Shown piece by piece: positions 1 to 6,579 of a stretch of 9,919 nt of DNA (within the stretch, counting starts at the first letter, position 1; every line of letters starts with the position of its first letter). The notes beneath the pieces are model-generated. The model made no database searches and had not been told where the DNA came from. It saw nothing but the letters and a program-made list of their open reading frames with translations. Position numbers and translations under genes: made by a program. The stretch comes from SG8-41 sp035620515 (lineage in GTDB: Bacteria; Pseudomonadota; Gammaproteobacteria; Burkholderiales; SG8-41), in assembly GCA_035620515.1 (NCBI GenBank), contig DASPGR010000053.1:1-9919 (forward strand), in the 5' to 3' direction.

Positions 1-1
1 G

Positions 2-1219
2 GTTCGCATTCCGGTCATTTTCATTCCCGTGCTCTTCGATCAGCTGATCCCGATGTTGCGCGAGGGGCGCGGCGATGTGGCCGCGGGTCTCCTGACCATC
101 ACCGATGCGCGCAAGCAGCGCGTGACCTTCACGCTGCCTTATGTGCGCAACGTTGCGGAGGTGGTCGTTGCGCATGCGGATGCCCCGCCGGTGAGCAGTG
201 TCGAGGAGCTGGGGGGACGCAAGGTCCACGTACTGCGGGGCTCGAGCTTCGCCGAGCGGCTGCGCGAACTCAACCGCGGCATGTGGCGCTCTGGCAGGCC
301 GCGGATCCGCATCGTCGAAATGCCCTCCGACACGAGCACCGAAGACCTGCTGGAGATGGTGAACGCCGGTATCGTTCAGTATGCGATGGCGGATGACTAC
401 ATGGGCCGCCTGTGGGCGAAAGTCCTGCCGAACCTCCGGGTCCTCGACGTCCGGCTCTCGGAAGGCAACGACATCGCGTGGGCAGTGAGGCACAACAATC
501 CGCGCCTGCTGCGCGCGCTGAATGACTTCATCGACCAGGGCAAGGACCGGCTGCCGCGCCACGCCGCCGAGCTTCACTACCGCTACTTCCAGAATGTCGA
601 CTTCCTCAGGAACAATCTTTCTCCCGACGTCGTCGGCCGCAAGAAAGACCTCGCCCCGCATTTCCAGGCGGCGAGCAAGGATCAGGGATTCGACTGGTTG
701 TTCCTGATGGCGCAGGGCTTTCAGGAGTCACGTCTGCTTCAGACCGCGCGCAGTGCGTCGGGCGCCGTGGGGGTGATGCAGCTTCTGCCCAGCACAGGCC
801 GGGCGATGGGCTACCACGACATCGTCACCAGCGCGAAGAACAACATTGCCGCCGGCGCCAAATACATGCGGCACATCATCGATCACTACTTCAACGAGCC
901 GGACCTGCCGGCCGCGGTGCGATTCGATTTCGCCCTGGCCGCCTATAACGCAGGACCCACGCGCATCGTCCAGCTGCGCAAGCTCGCCGCGCAGCGCGGG
1001 CTCGACCCCAATCTCTGGTTCCACAACGTGGAGCGCGTCGTGCTTGAAAAGGTGGGACGCCAACCGGTGCAATACGTGGCGAACATCCACCGTTACTACA
1101 CGGCCTACCGCCTGGCTGAGGAGATTCAGGCCGACCCGGGGGCGACGCGGGCGGGCGGATCGCCGGACGGCGCGCTCGCACACGAGGCGGCTTTCGACGC
1201 GGTCGCAGCGCAGCGGTAG
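2..1219 (+). CDS. mltF: MltF-type membrane-bound lytic transglycosylase F, 5' truncated by the window edge
   Basis: This enzyme cleaves the MurNAc-GlcNAc bond of peptidoglycan, forming 1,6-anhydro ends, and in the known family acts at the outer membrane facing the periplasm. The frame is open to the window edge, so the start lies upstream; 405 residues are visible. Residues 1 to about 190 resemble the solute-binding (SBP_bac_3) domain of MltF, with the typical stretch GRGDVAAGLLTITDARKQRV. Residues about 215-370 are the SLT domain: the catalytic Glu is in QGFQESRL (codon 725-727, visible residue 242), followed by GVMQLLPST and AAYNAGPTRI, the family's substrate-groove motifs. E. coli MltF is about 518 residues, so roughly 100 N-terminal residues, including the export signal, should lie outside. 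The binding-domain plus SLT fusion is normal for MltF. The next gene begins 58 nt downstream and may be cotranscribed. Confidence 0.9.
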   Translation, partial: VRIPVIFIPVLFDQLIPMLREGRGDVAAGLLTITDARKQRVTFTLPYVRNVAEVVVAHADAPPVSSVEELGGRKVHVLRGSSFAERLRELNRGMWRSGRPRIRIVEMPSDTSTEDLLEMVNAGIVQYAMADDYMGRLWAKVLPNLRVLDVRLSEGNDIAWAVRHNNPRLLRALNDFIDQGKDRLPRHAAELHYRYFQNVDFLRNNLSPDVVGRKKDLAPHFQAASKDQGFDWLFLMAQGFQESRLLQTARSASGAVGVMQLLPSTGRAMGYHDIVTSAKNNIAAGAKYMRHIIDHYFNEPDLPAAVRFDFALAAYNAGPTRIVQLRKLAAQRGLDPNLWFHNVERVVLEKVGRQPVQYVANIHRYYTAYRLAEEIQADPGATRAGGSPDGALAHEAAFDAVAAQR

Positions 1220-1277
1220 AATCACGAGCCCGGCCTTCGTTCCGGTTTGCGTGCGCAAAGGGAAGGAGCAGCAGACG

Positions 1278-1655
1278 ATGAGCAGAATCCTGGTTGCATT
1301 GATCGGCGCGGCGGCCGCAGGCGCCGCCTTTGCCCTTAACACGGCGGTTTTTCACGACGCACCGGTCACACGCCTAAGCGCGGCGGAGCTCGAGGCGTTC
1401 AAGTTATTCGTCGAGAAGACCCTCGACGAGGCGCCTGACGGCAAGACGGTCGAGTGGAAAGCGCCCAAGACGCGGTTTGTAAGCAAGATCACGCCCCACA
1501 ACAGCTTCACGCAGGGAGGAAATCGCTGCCGCGAGACGACGGTCGACTCGGACAGTCATGACCGCCAGCTGCGCGGACGCTATCTGTTCTGCAAGGTCAG
1601 CACCGGAGCGTGGGAGTTTGCGTTGCCCGAAGCGCGCCGGGCCACAGGGAAGTAG
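1278..1655 (+). CDS. small exported protein, possibly related to the 17 kDa surface-antigen C-terminal domain
   Basis: A 125-residue protein. The ATG at 1278 is chosen because AAGGAG (1263-1268) lies 9 nt upstream and the product then starts with a signal-like segment (residues 1-19, MSRILVALIGAAAAGAAFA). A longer in-frame opening upstream overlaps the mltF gene in another frame and is not used. The mature part contains GKTVEWKAPKTRF, then GGNRCRETTVDSD, then GRYLFCKVSTGAWEF. The pattern of a Cys-Arg-Glu segment, a short linker, a second Cys and a terminal G-x-W resembles the C-terminal domain of RT0821/17 kDa-type surface antigens, but this is a pattern match from memory. The two cysteines could form a disulfide in the periplasm. 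Its role is unknown. It follows the lytic transglycosylase gene on the same strand, so an envelope role is plausible. Confidence 0.75.
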   Translation: MSRILVALIGAAAAGAAFALNTAVFHDAPVTRLSAAELEAFKLFVEKTLDEAPDGKTVEWKAPKTRFVSKITPHNSFTQGGNRCRETTVDSDSHDRQLRGRYLFCKVSTGAWEFALPEARRATGK

Positions 1656-1683
1656 GAGACAGGCGACCCGCGCCGGCTGTGCC

Positions 1684-1938
1684 TCAAACGATCGTGGCGT
1701 CCTTGATGTAGGTGTGTCCCGATATCTTCTCGGGTGCCGGATAGAGCTGCAGGTACTTCACGTTCTCGAACGGGACAAGAAGCAGCGCGCCGTCGGCCTC
1801 GAACATGACATAGCGCTTCTTGAGCACATCCTCGAGCTTCAATTGCACGGCGGCCTCGTTGGGCGACTGCTTCGGGAAGTCGAGCGTGACTTTGCTGCCG
1901 TCGTTGAAATGTATCGAAACGCCTCGTTTTTCCGGCAT
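1684..1938 (-). CDS. conserved-looking small protein of unknown function (84 aa)
   Basis: An 84-residue soluble protein with no signal peptide or membrane segment. The start is set by a perfect AGGAGG on the minus strand (complement 1944-1949) 5 nt before the ATG, which strongly supports a translated gene. The sequence alternates short beta-type segments (VSIHFNDGSKVTLDFP, YVMFEADGALLLVPFENVKY) with a helical stretch (AAVQLKLEDVLKK), suggesting a small beta-rich fold. I do not recognise a named family and assign no function. It is convergent with the preceding small exported-protein gene, with only 28 nt between the stops, and divergent from the amino-acid-binding protein gene across 121 nt, so it is probably transcribed alone. 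Confidence 0.75.
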   Translation of the reverse strand: MPEKRGVSIHFNDGSKVTLDFPKQSPNEAAVQLKLEDVLKKRYVMFEADGALLLVPFENVKYLQLYPAPEKISGHTYIKDATIV

Positions 1939-2021
1939 ACTGGCCTCCTGTTTTTGGGGGAGCTGAATGCGTCAATTCGCAGCGAGCGATGAGATTATCA
2001 CAGGCCGGTGCGCGCCATGAG

Positions 2022-2038
2022 CGTGGCGCCGCGCCACG
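2022..2038. repeat. short GC-rich hairpin in the divergent intergenic region
   Basis: CGTGGCG (2022-2028) pairs perfectly with CGCCACG (2032-2038) around a CCG loop. It lies in the 121-nt gap between two divergent genes, just upstream of the ribosome-binding site at 2048-2052, so it could be an operator or a 5' leader structure. The function is not known and a 7-bp stem in GC-rich DNA could be chance. I could not assign a convincing promoter in this gap. Confidence 0.3.
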
Positions 2039-2059
2039 AAGTGGAATAGGAGATTGTCC

Positions 2060-2917
2060 ATGCTGAATCGAGTGTGGTGGCTATTGATTGCGGTGACACC
2101 GTTTCTCGCGGGTCCGGCGGCGGCGCAGACCGGCACGCTGGACAGGATCCGGACGAGCGGCGTCATCACGATGGGTTACCTGGAAAACAGCGCCCCGTTC
2201 TCGTTCCTCGATGAAAGCCGCCAGCCGCAGGGCTTCTCGATCGACCTCTGCCGCGCCATTGCGAGCGGGATCCGCTCGCAGCTCAAGCTCGCGAATCTCG
2301 AGACGCGCTGGGTGGGGCTCACGATCCAGAATCGTCTCGAGGCCGTCGCGAGCGGGAAGGTGGACATCGAGTGCAGCACGACCACCTGGACTTTCTCGCG
2401 CCAGATGCTCGTCGATTTCAGCCTCATCACGTTCCTCGATGGCGGCAGCATCCTGACGCGGGCCGAGAGCAAGGTGGCGCGCATCGGTGATTTCTCCGGG
2501 AAGCGGGTTGCGGTCATCACCGGCACGACGACAGAGAAGGTCCTGCGTTCCACCCTGGCCCGGCGCGATATCAAGGCGGAGGTCGTCACCGTCGGCAACC
2601 GTGCGGAAGGCCTGAAGCTTCTCGACGACACCAAGGTCGATGGCTTCGCCTCCGATCGAACGGCGCTGATCGGAATCGTGCTCGGGACCAAGACCGGGCA
2701 TTCGTTCAAGCTCCTCGACGAGGACTTCTCCGTCGAGCAGTACGCCCTGGCCTTGCCGCGCGGCGACATCGAGTTTCGTTTGGCGGTGAACCGGGTTCTC
2801 GCGCGCCTCTTCCGCACGGGCGGAATTCAGCAGATCTACGATCAATGGCTTGGCAAGCTGGGACCACCGAGTCTTCTCCTCTCCGCAACGTACTTCATCC
2901 AGGGGATATCCGAGTGA
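2060..2917 (+). CDS. periplasmic amino-acid-type solute-binding protein (SBP_bac_3, GltI-like)
   Basis: A 285-residue periplasmic binding protein expected to deliver a polar amino acid, possibly glutamate or aspartate, to an ABC permease. The ATG at 2060 has AGGAG (2048-2052) 7 nt upstream; a TTG six bases earlier in frame is too close to that site. Residues 1-22 form a signal peptide (MLNRVWWLLIAVTPFLAGPAAA, cut before Q23). The mature protein has the SBP_bac_3 features GVITMGYLENSAPFSF, GFSIDLCRAIA, NRLEAVASGKVDIEC and MLVDFSLITF, then the second lobe beginning DFSGKRVAVITGTTTEKVL. The closest pattern is the GltI/glutamate-aspartate group, but the ligand cannot be told from sequence alone. 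No permease or ATPase gene is beside it, so it is an orphan receptor here. Its stop overlaps the GTG start of the next gene by 4 nt, implying translational coupling. Confidence 0.9.
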   Translation: MLNRVWWLLIAVTPFLAGPAAAQTGTLDRIRTSGVITMGYLENSAPFSFLDESRQPQGFSIDLCRAIASGIRSQLKLANLETRWVGLTIQNRLEAVASGKVDIECSTTTWTFSRQMLVDFSLITFLDGGSILTRAESKVARIGDFSGKRVAVITGTTTEKVLRSTLARRDIKAEVVTVGNRAEGLKLLDDTKVDGFASDRTALIGIVLGTKTGHSFKLLDEDFSVEQYALALPRGDIEFRLAVNRVLARLFRTGGIQQIYDQWLGKLGPPSLLLSATYFIQGISE

Positions 2918-3429
2918 GCGCACCCACGGCAGCCATTCGACTGCCGCGCGGAGCGCAGTGCCTGGGGCCGCTTTTGTGCGTGGTGCTGGCTCTCGGCACT
3001 GCCGCGTGGGCGCAGAACATCCGAATACCGGATCTGGGCGATCCTCCACCACCCATTGCGCCGGCGTCGAAGCCGGGCGAGCCCTGCGGCAGATGCGGCG
3101 TCATTCGATCGATCAAGGAAGTCAATATGGCGAGCGCATACAACGCCTCGCAGGCGTATCGCGGTAGTGCCGTCGATTCGGGCATCGGGAGCAACCCGCC
3201 GGTTGGTGCAGTGATCTCCATTCCATTCGGGCGGGGCGCCGACAAGCCTTATGTCGGCGGCGCCGGAACGCCCGAGATGCGGGACCGCCTTTCGCAGACG
3301 CAATACGAAATCACTATCCAGCTCGACGACGGCGGCTACACGATGGTTCAGCGGCCCAATGGGTTGGCCTTTCATATCGGTGACCGGGTCCGGGTGGAAG
3401 GAACGCAGCTCGAGCTCCTCGCCCCATGA
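2914..3429 (+). CDS. exported SlyB/Pcp-like protein of unknown function
   Basis: A 171-residue secreted protein. The GTG at 2914 is chosen because it overlaps the upstream stop (GTGA) and has AGGGG (2901-2905) 8 nt before it. A hydrophobic signal segment follows (about residues 16-34, ending LALGTAAWAQ), and the cut is probably after AWA. The mature region starts with a proline-rich linker (PDLGDPPPPIAPASKPG), then PCGRCGVIRSIKEVN. The C-terminal domain has VGAVISIPFGRG and then YEITIQLDDGGYTMVQ with HIGDRVRVEG. The Cys-Gly-x-Val start and the beta-rich end resemble the SlyB/Pcp outer-membrane lipoprotein family, though the usual glycine-zipper membrane segment is absent and no lipobox is evident. 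The link to the upstream binding protein is coupling only; I see no functional reason for it. Confidence 0.8.
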   Translation: MSAPTAAIRLPRGAQCLGPLLCVVLALGTAAWAQNIRIPDLGDPPPPIAPASKPGEPCGRCGVIRSIKEVNMASAYNASQAYRGSAVDSGIGSNPPVGAVISIPFGRGADKPYVGGAGTPEMRDRLSQTQYEITIQLDDGGYTMVQRPNGLAFHIGDRVRVEGTQLELLAP

Positions 3430-3443
3430 CTTCGCTTGGACAT

Positions 3444-3496
3444 CCCCTCCTGCCCGAGGAGGGGTCGCCGCGAAGCGGCGGGGGTGGTGGGAGCGA
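3444..3496. repeat. double-hairpin intergenic repeat, copy 1
   Basis: The first hairpin is CCCCTCCT (3444-3451) with AGGAGGGG (3457-3464). The second is CGCCGC (3466-3471) with GCGGCG (3475-3480) around a GAA loop. A GGGGTGGTGGGAGC tail (from 3481) follows. The same layout and almost the same bases recur at 6520-6570. It sits between the SlyB-like gene and the selenoprotein gene and probably separates two transcription units. It resembles REP/BIME-type dispersed elements. Confidence 0.8.
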
Positions 3497-3530
3497 AGAT
3501 CGCACGGGTACTGAAGGATTGGAGAATCAA

Positions 3531-4070
3531 ATGAGCGGGAACGTATTATTGGTGGTCCCGGAGGCGCCGGCGCCGGACAAGACAGAAACGATCCGCGAGC
3601 GCGGCATCAAGCGTAGCGCGATCCGGTTGGGGACGCTTGACAACGCCAAGGCGAACGCCGATCACCTCCTCTCCTTCATCGTAGAGGGGGTGAAAGCCGC
3701 GCTGCCGGTCGCAACAGTTGTCTCGCTCCGCAAGCCGAATGCGAGCACTCCCGCCTCGAGCCAGGTGCTCGACCGCCTCGCACAGGAGACCGACTGCGTC
3801 GTCAGCGCGATGGGCGACTGAGGCTCCTGCACGTCGTGGAGTGTCCACGACATGGCAGAGCTCCGGCGCCGCGGGCTGGTGACCGCCGTGGTGTGCTCCG
3901 GCCCGTTCATGAAGCTCGGGCGCACGCAGGCCAAGGTCTTCGGTGTGCCCGAACTGCCGCTGCTCGAGATTCCTCATCCCCTTGGCGGGCTCAAGCTCGA
4001 CGAGGTCAAGGGCCGCGCTGACGTCGCGCTGGCGCAGTTTCTGAAGCTCATCAAACAGCACAGCAAGTGA
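3531..4070 (+). CDS. UGSC family selenoprotein with in-frame UGA read as selenocysteine
   Basis: A 179-residue protein counting selenocysteine at position 97 (TGA 3819-3821). The ATG at 3531 has GGAG (3521-3524) 6 nt upstream. The frame continues past the TGA to a TGA at 4068-4070. The sequence around the codon is VVSAMGD-U-GSCTSWSVHD, which places Sec in a U-G-S-C motif (residues 97-100) that forms a UxxC redox pair like CxxC; this motif defines the UGSC (seleno)protein family. The part after the UGA fits one continuous domain, with GLVTAVVCSGPFMKLG and then LPLLEIPHPLGGLKLDEV, and has no ribosome-binding site of its own at its first ATG (3852). There is no signal peptide, so it is cytoplasmic. 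The family's reaction is unsettled; similarity to the Sec subunits of glycine/sarcosine/betaine reductases has been proposed. A pseudogene is the alternative, but the motif and stem-loop argue against it. Confidence 0.9.
3819..3821 (+). other. selenocysteine codon (UGA)
   Basis: This TGA is the only in-frame stop between the start at 3531 and the terminal stop at 4068-4070. It occupies the first position of the UGSC motif, where homologs may carry Cys. Annotation software would normally end the gene here or start a false second gene at 3852. Confidence 0.88.
3824..3860 (+). promoter_or_regulatory. bacterial SECIS stem-loop
   Basis: GTCGTGGA (3833-3840) pairs perfectly with TCCACGAC (3844-3851) around a GTG loop that begins with G, and 19 nt separate the UGA from the loop. 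The lower part extends with TGC (3828-3830) pairing GCA (3855-3857), and CTC (3824-3826) pairing GAG (3858-3860), across a small internal loop and one bulged C. Bacterial SECIS elements lie just 3' of the UGA inside the coding region, have a guanine early in the apical loop, and bind SelB. This one meets those rules by eye; SelB binding is inferred. Confidence 0.82.
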
Positions 4071-4076
4071 GAAGGA

Positions 4077-4150
4077 TGAACCGCCGAGAGCGCAGAGAGA
4101 TACCAGCCAGATACTGTTTGAAAGGAACTCTCGGCGATCTCGGCGGTTCA
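4077..4150. repeat. long imperfect palindrome between the selenoprotein and its neighbour
   Basis: TGAACCGCCGAGA (4077-4089) is a perfect 13-base inverted repeat of TCTCGGCGGTTCA (4138-4150). Inside it, CGC (4091-4093) pairs GCG (4134-4136) and GAGA (4095-4098) pairs TCTC (4129-4132), leaving a loop of about 30 nt. There is no T tract, so it is not a standard terminator. It resembles the dispersed CGCCGAGA-type palindromes of proteobacterial genomes. It fills most of the 97-nt gap and ends 17 nt before the next ATG. Confidence 0.8.
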
Positions 4151-4167
4151 AGGATTCAGTTCTTGAC

Positions 4168-5292
4168 ATGACTTCCCATCTAACGCAGCTATTGAACGTG
4201 CCCGGCGCGAGCGTCGAGGCGGCGGACGACTTCGACGCGATCAACGAGCTTGTGCGCGCCCGCGGCTGGGGCGATGGCCTCCCGGTCCTGCCTCCGACCG
4301 CCGCCCGCGTGGAAGAGATGCTCAAGTACTGCGACCGCCCGTGGGACGAGCCGATCGCGTTGATTGCGCCACGCTACGGAGCTGCGACACCTTTGCGCCT
4401 CGCCGCCAACGCGGTGATGGCAGGCTGCCGCCCCGAGTACTTCCCGGTGCTGATACTCGCGGTCGAGGCGATTTGCGAGGAGCCTTTCAACTGCTACGGC
4501 ATCCAGGCGACGACTCATCAGTGCGCTGTTTTGATCCTGGTCAACGGCCCAGTGGCGAAGGAGCTCGATATCAATTCGGGCCACAATGCTTTCGGGCCCG
4601 GACACCAGGCCAACGCGACCATCGGGCGGGCGTTGCGCTTCGCGCAGGTCAATGTTGGGGGAGCGATCCCGGGGCTCGGCGACATGTCCACCTTCGGCTC
4701 GCCGGCCAAGTACACCTATTGCGCGGCGGAGAACGAGGCTGCAAGCCCGTGGGAGCCGCTGCATGTCGAGCGCGGCTTCCCGGCCGAGGCAAGCACGGTC
4801 ACCGTGTTCGCGGCCGAAGCGCCGCATAACATAAACGACCACGAGAGTCTCACGGCCGAAGGCATTCTGAAGACCGTCGCCGGAACCGTGGCCATAACGG
4901 GCGCGAACAACATCTGGTTCGATGGCGAGATCCTGGTGATCTTCGGCCCGGAACACGCGGCGACAGTGGCGAAGGAAGGCTACTCAAAGAAGGACGTCAA
5001 GCAATACATCTTCGAGCACGCGCGGCTTCCGCTGAGCGCGTTTTCCAGGGAAAACCTCGAGCGGCGCCTGCGCCAGTGGCCGGTTTTCGAGGGAAAGTTT
5101 GCCGAGGCCGGATTGGACGCGCGCGTTCCAATGGCCAAGCATCCGGAAGAAGTCGTCATCGCTGTCATTGGCGGGAGCGGCAAGCACTCGGCGTTTGTGC
5201 CCACGTTTGGTGCTTCGCACGCCGTGACGCGCGCGCTCAAGCTGCGCGACGGGCAGCTCGCGCGGTCCGTAAATGATTTTCGTCGCCGCTGA
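4168..5292 (+). CDS. uncharacterised cytoplasmic protein, probable partner of the UGSC selenoprotein
   Basis: A 374-residue protein with no signal peptide or membrane segment. The ATG at 4168 is the first in frame, but its ribosome site is poor (AAGGA at 4150-4154, 13 nt away), so translation may be weak or coupled. Notable segments are GWGDGLPVLPPT (33-44), NAVMAGCRPEYFPVL (81-95), QATTHQC (113-119), NGP (126-128), then NAFGPGHQANATIGRALR (140-157), followed by NVGGAIPGLGDMST and PWEPLHVERGF. Near the C-terminus is VIGGSGKHSAFVPTFG. It has many Gly/Asn/His-rich loops and several cysteines (55, 87, 103, 109, 119), as in an enzyme active-site scaffold. I do not recognise a named family with a known reaction. 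Same strand and position directly after the selenoprotein gene suggest they act together, perhaps as an enzyme and its Sec redox subunit; that is inference. Confidence 0.85.
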   Translation: MTSHLTQLLNVPGASVEAADDFDAINELVRARGWGDGLPVLPPTAARVEEMLKYCDRPWDEPIALIAPRYGAATPLRLAANAVMAGCRPEYFPVLILAVEAICEEPFNCYGIQATTHQCAVLILVNGPVAKELDINSGHNAFGPGHQANATIGRALRFAQVNVGGAIPGLGDMSTFGSPAKYTYCAAENEAASPWEPLHVERGFPAEASTVTVFAAEAPHNINDHESLTAEGILKTVAGTVAITGANNIWFDGEILVIFGPEHAATVAKEGYSKKDVKQYIFEHARLPLSAFSRENLERRLRQWPVFEGKFAEAGLDARVPMAKHPEEVVIAVIGGSGKHSAFVPTFGASHAVTRALKLRDGQLARSVNDFRRR

Positions 5293-5373
5293 TCTCTCGC
5301 ACTGCGCTGGACGCAATTCCACTTCGCAGCCAGGCAAAGGGTGAGCGGACCGCGCGAGTTGTGATACCGTAGG

Positions 5374-5397
5374 CCCTGGCGCGCCGGCGCGTCCGGG
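5374..5397. repeat. GC-rich hairpin after the 374-aa protein gene
   Basis: CCCTGGCGCG (5374-5383) pairs with CGCGTCCGGG (5388-5397) around a CCGG loop, with one mismatch and one G-T pair. It lies in the 185-nt gap before the TTT receptor gene. A run of six T (5432-5437) is too far away to make a normal intrinsic terminator. Nothing else in this gap could be assigned. Confidence 0.3.
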
Positions 5398-5477
5398 AAC
5401 CAATCGCGCAAGCACACGCTCCAAAAGCAGTCAGTTTTTTCCACACAATGATCGATTCGAACGGAGGAGGAGTCCTG

Positions 5478-6443
5478 ATGTTGAGATTCATGATCCTGGC
5501 ACTTTCCGCAGCCGCGTTCCTCGCTGCAAACGGCGCATGGGCGCAGAAGCCCTATCCAAGCAGGCCAGTCCGCATAGTGATACCGTTCCCGCCCGGCGGA
5601 AACGTGGACGTCTTCGGGCGCGTGCTGTACCGGCAGGTCGAGTCCGAGCTCGGGCAACCGATCGTGATCGATAACCGCGGCGGCGCAAACGGCATTCTGG
5701 GTTCGTCCATCGTCGCGAACGCAAACCCCGATGGCTACACCATGCTGAATGTCTCCTTCTCCTTCGCGGTGAACCCGGCGATCCGCAAGAAGATGCCGTT
5801 CAACGTCGAAAAGGATTTCGTGCCGGTCACGAACGTCGCACTCGGGCTGGGCTACCTCCTGGTGGTCAATCCGAAGGTCCCCGCAAAGAACGTTCGCGAG
5901 TTCATTGATCTCGCAAAGAAGGGGGAGATTCGTTACAGCACGGCGGGCGTCGGCAATGGCCAGCACCTTGGGGGCGCGTACTTTGAGAAGATGGCGGGCA
6001 TCAAGATGCTTCACGTCCCGTACAAGGGCGGTGGTCCGGCGAACACCGCGGTACTCGGCGGCGAGGTGCAGGCGCACTTCCCGGCGCCATCGGTCGGCAT
6101 ACCGCACATCAAGGCCGGCCGGTTGCGCGGGATTGGATTCACCGGTGCCAAGCGCCTGGAGGCGCTGCCCGACGTGCAGACGATCGGCGAGACGGTCCAG
6201 GGCTTCGTGTTCGATTCGGGCTGGCACGCCGTCTTTGCGCCGGCGGGCACGCCGATGCCCGTGGTCACCAAGATGCAGCAGGCGATACACAAGTCGCTGC
6301 AGGTGCCCCACGTCCACAAGCACTTCACGACCAATGGCTACGTGCCGCAGGGCGATCCCCCGGCCGTGTGGGCGAAGAAGTTCAAGGAAGAGCTCAAGCG
6401 CTACGACGAGTTCGCGCGCCTGGCGGGAATCGAGCGCTTCTAG
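5478..6443 (+). CDS. Bug/TctC-family tripartite tricarboxylate transporter substrate-binding protein
   Basis: A 321-residue periplasmic receptor. The ATG at 5478 is chosen over an earlier one at 5448 because a strong GGAGGAGGAG (5463-5472) lies 5 nt upstream and the product then begins with a clean signal peptide (residues 1-22, ending LAANGAWA, cut before Q23). The Bug hallmarks are YPSRPVRIVIPFPPGGNVD, IVIDNRGGANGILGSS, ANPDGYTML and MLHVPYKGGGPA, then AGRLRGIGFTGAKRLEALPD and VFAPAGTP near the end. This family binds carboxylates and related small organic acids for TctAB permeases. Many members are orphans like this one, with no tctA or tctB nearby. It may import or sense the substrate of the selenoprotein module upstream; that is a context guess. 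Confidence 0.93.
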   Translation: MLRFMILALSAAAFLAANGAWAQKPYPSRPVRIVIPFPPGGNVDVFGRVLYRQVESELGQPIVIDNRGGANGILGSSIVANANPDGYTMLNVSFSFAVNPAIRKKMPFNVEKDFVPVTNVALGLGYLLVVNPKVPAKNVREFIDLAKKGEIRYSTAGVGNGQHLGGAYFEKMAGIKMLHVPYKGGGPANTAVLGGEVQAHFPAPSVGIPHIKAGRLRGIGFTGAKRLEALPDVQTIGETVQGFVFDSGWHAVFAPAGTPMPVVTKMQQAIHKSLQVPHVHKHFTTNGYVPQGDPPAVWAKKFKEELKRYDEFARLAGIERF

Positions 6444-6519
6444 CTACAGGGACTTGAACGATTAGTAGTGAGTGGTGAGCGGAATCGTCCGCTCACCCTC
6501 ACTGCTTCCCGAATTGATT

Positions 6520-6570
6520 CCCCTCCTGCCGGAGGAGGGGTGGCGCGAAGCGCCGGGGTGGTGGGAGCAA
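6520..6570. repeat. double-hairpin intergenic repeat, copy 2
   Basis: CCCCTCCT (6520-6527) pairs with AGGAGGGG (6533-6540). GGCGC (6542-6546) pairs with GCGCC (6550-6554) around GAA, followed by GGGGTGGTGGGAGC. The second stem differs in sequence from copy 1 (3444-3496) but is still paired, which points to compensatory change. It sits between two convergent genes and could end transcription from both sides. Confidence 0.8.
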
Positions 6571-6579
6571 CATAGCTCA

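Noticed and set aside
2..1219. Binding domain fused to a lytic transglycosylase as a novel fusion
   Set aside because: This is the normal MltF domain order.
3819..3821. TGA as a nonsense mutation making a pseudogene
   Set aside because: The exact UGSC motif, the intact downstream frame and a well-spaced stem-loop make selenocysteine much more likely.
3852..4070. A separate 72-residue gene starting at ATG 3852
   Set aside because: It is in the same frame as the gene at 3531, has no ribosome-binding site, and its start sits inside the SECIS stem region. It is the C-terminal part of the selenoprotein.
3546..4325. Minus-strand open frame of 259 residues across the selenoprotein gene
   Set aside because: It is a shadow of the plus-strand GC-rich codons, has low-complexity Arg/Ala/Ser composition and no family features.
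4980..6323. Minus-strand open frame of 447 residues
   Set aside because: It spans two well-supported plus-strand genes and the gap between them. The His/Arg-rich composition is typical of an antisense shadow in GC-rich DNA.
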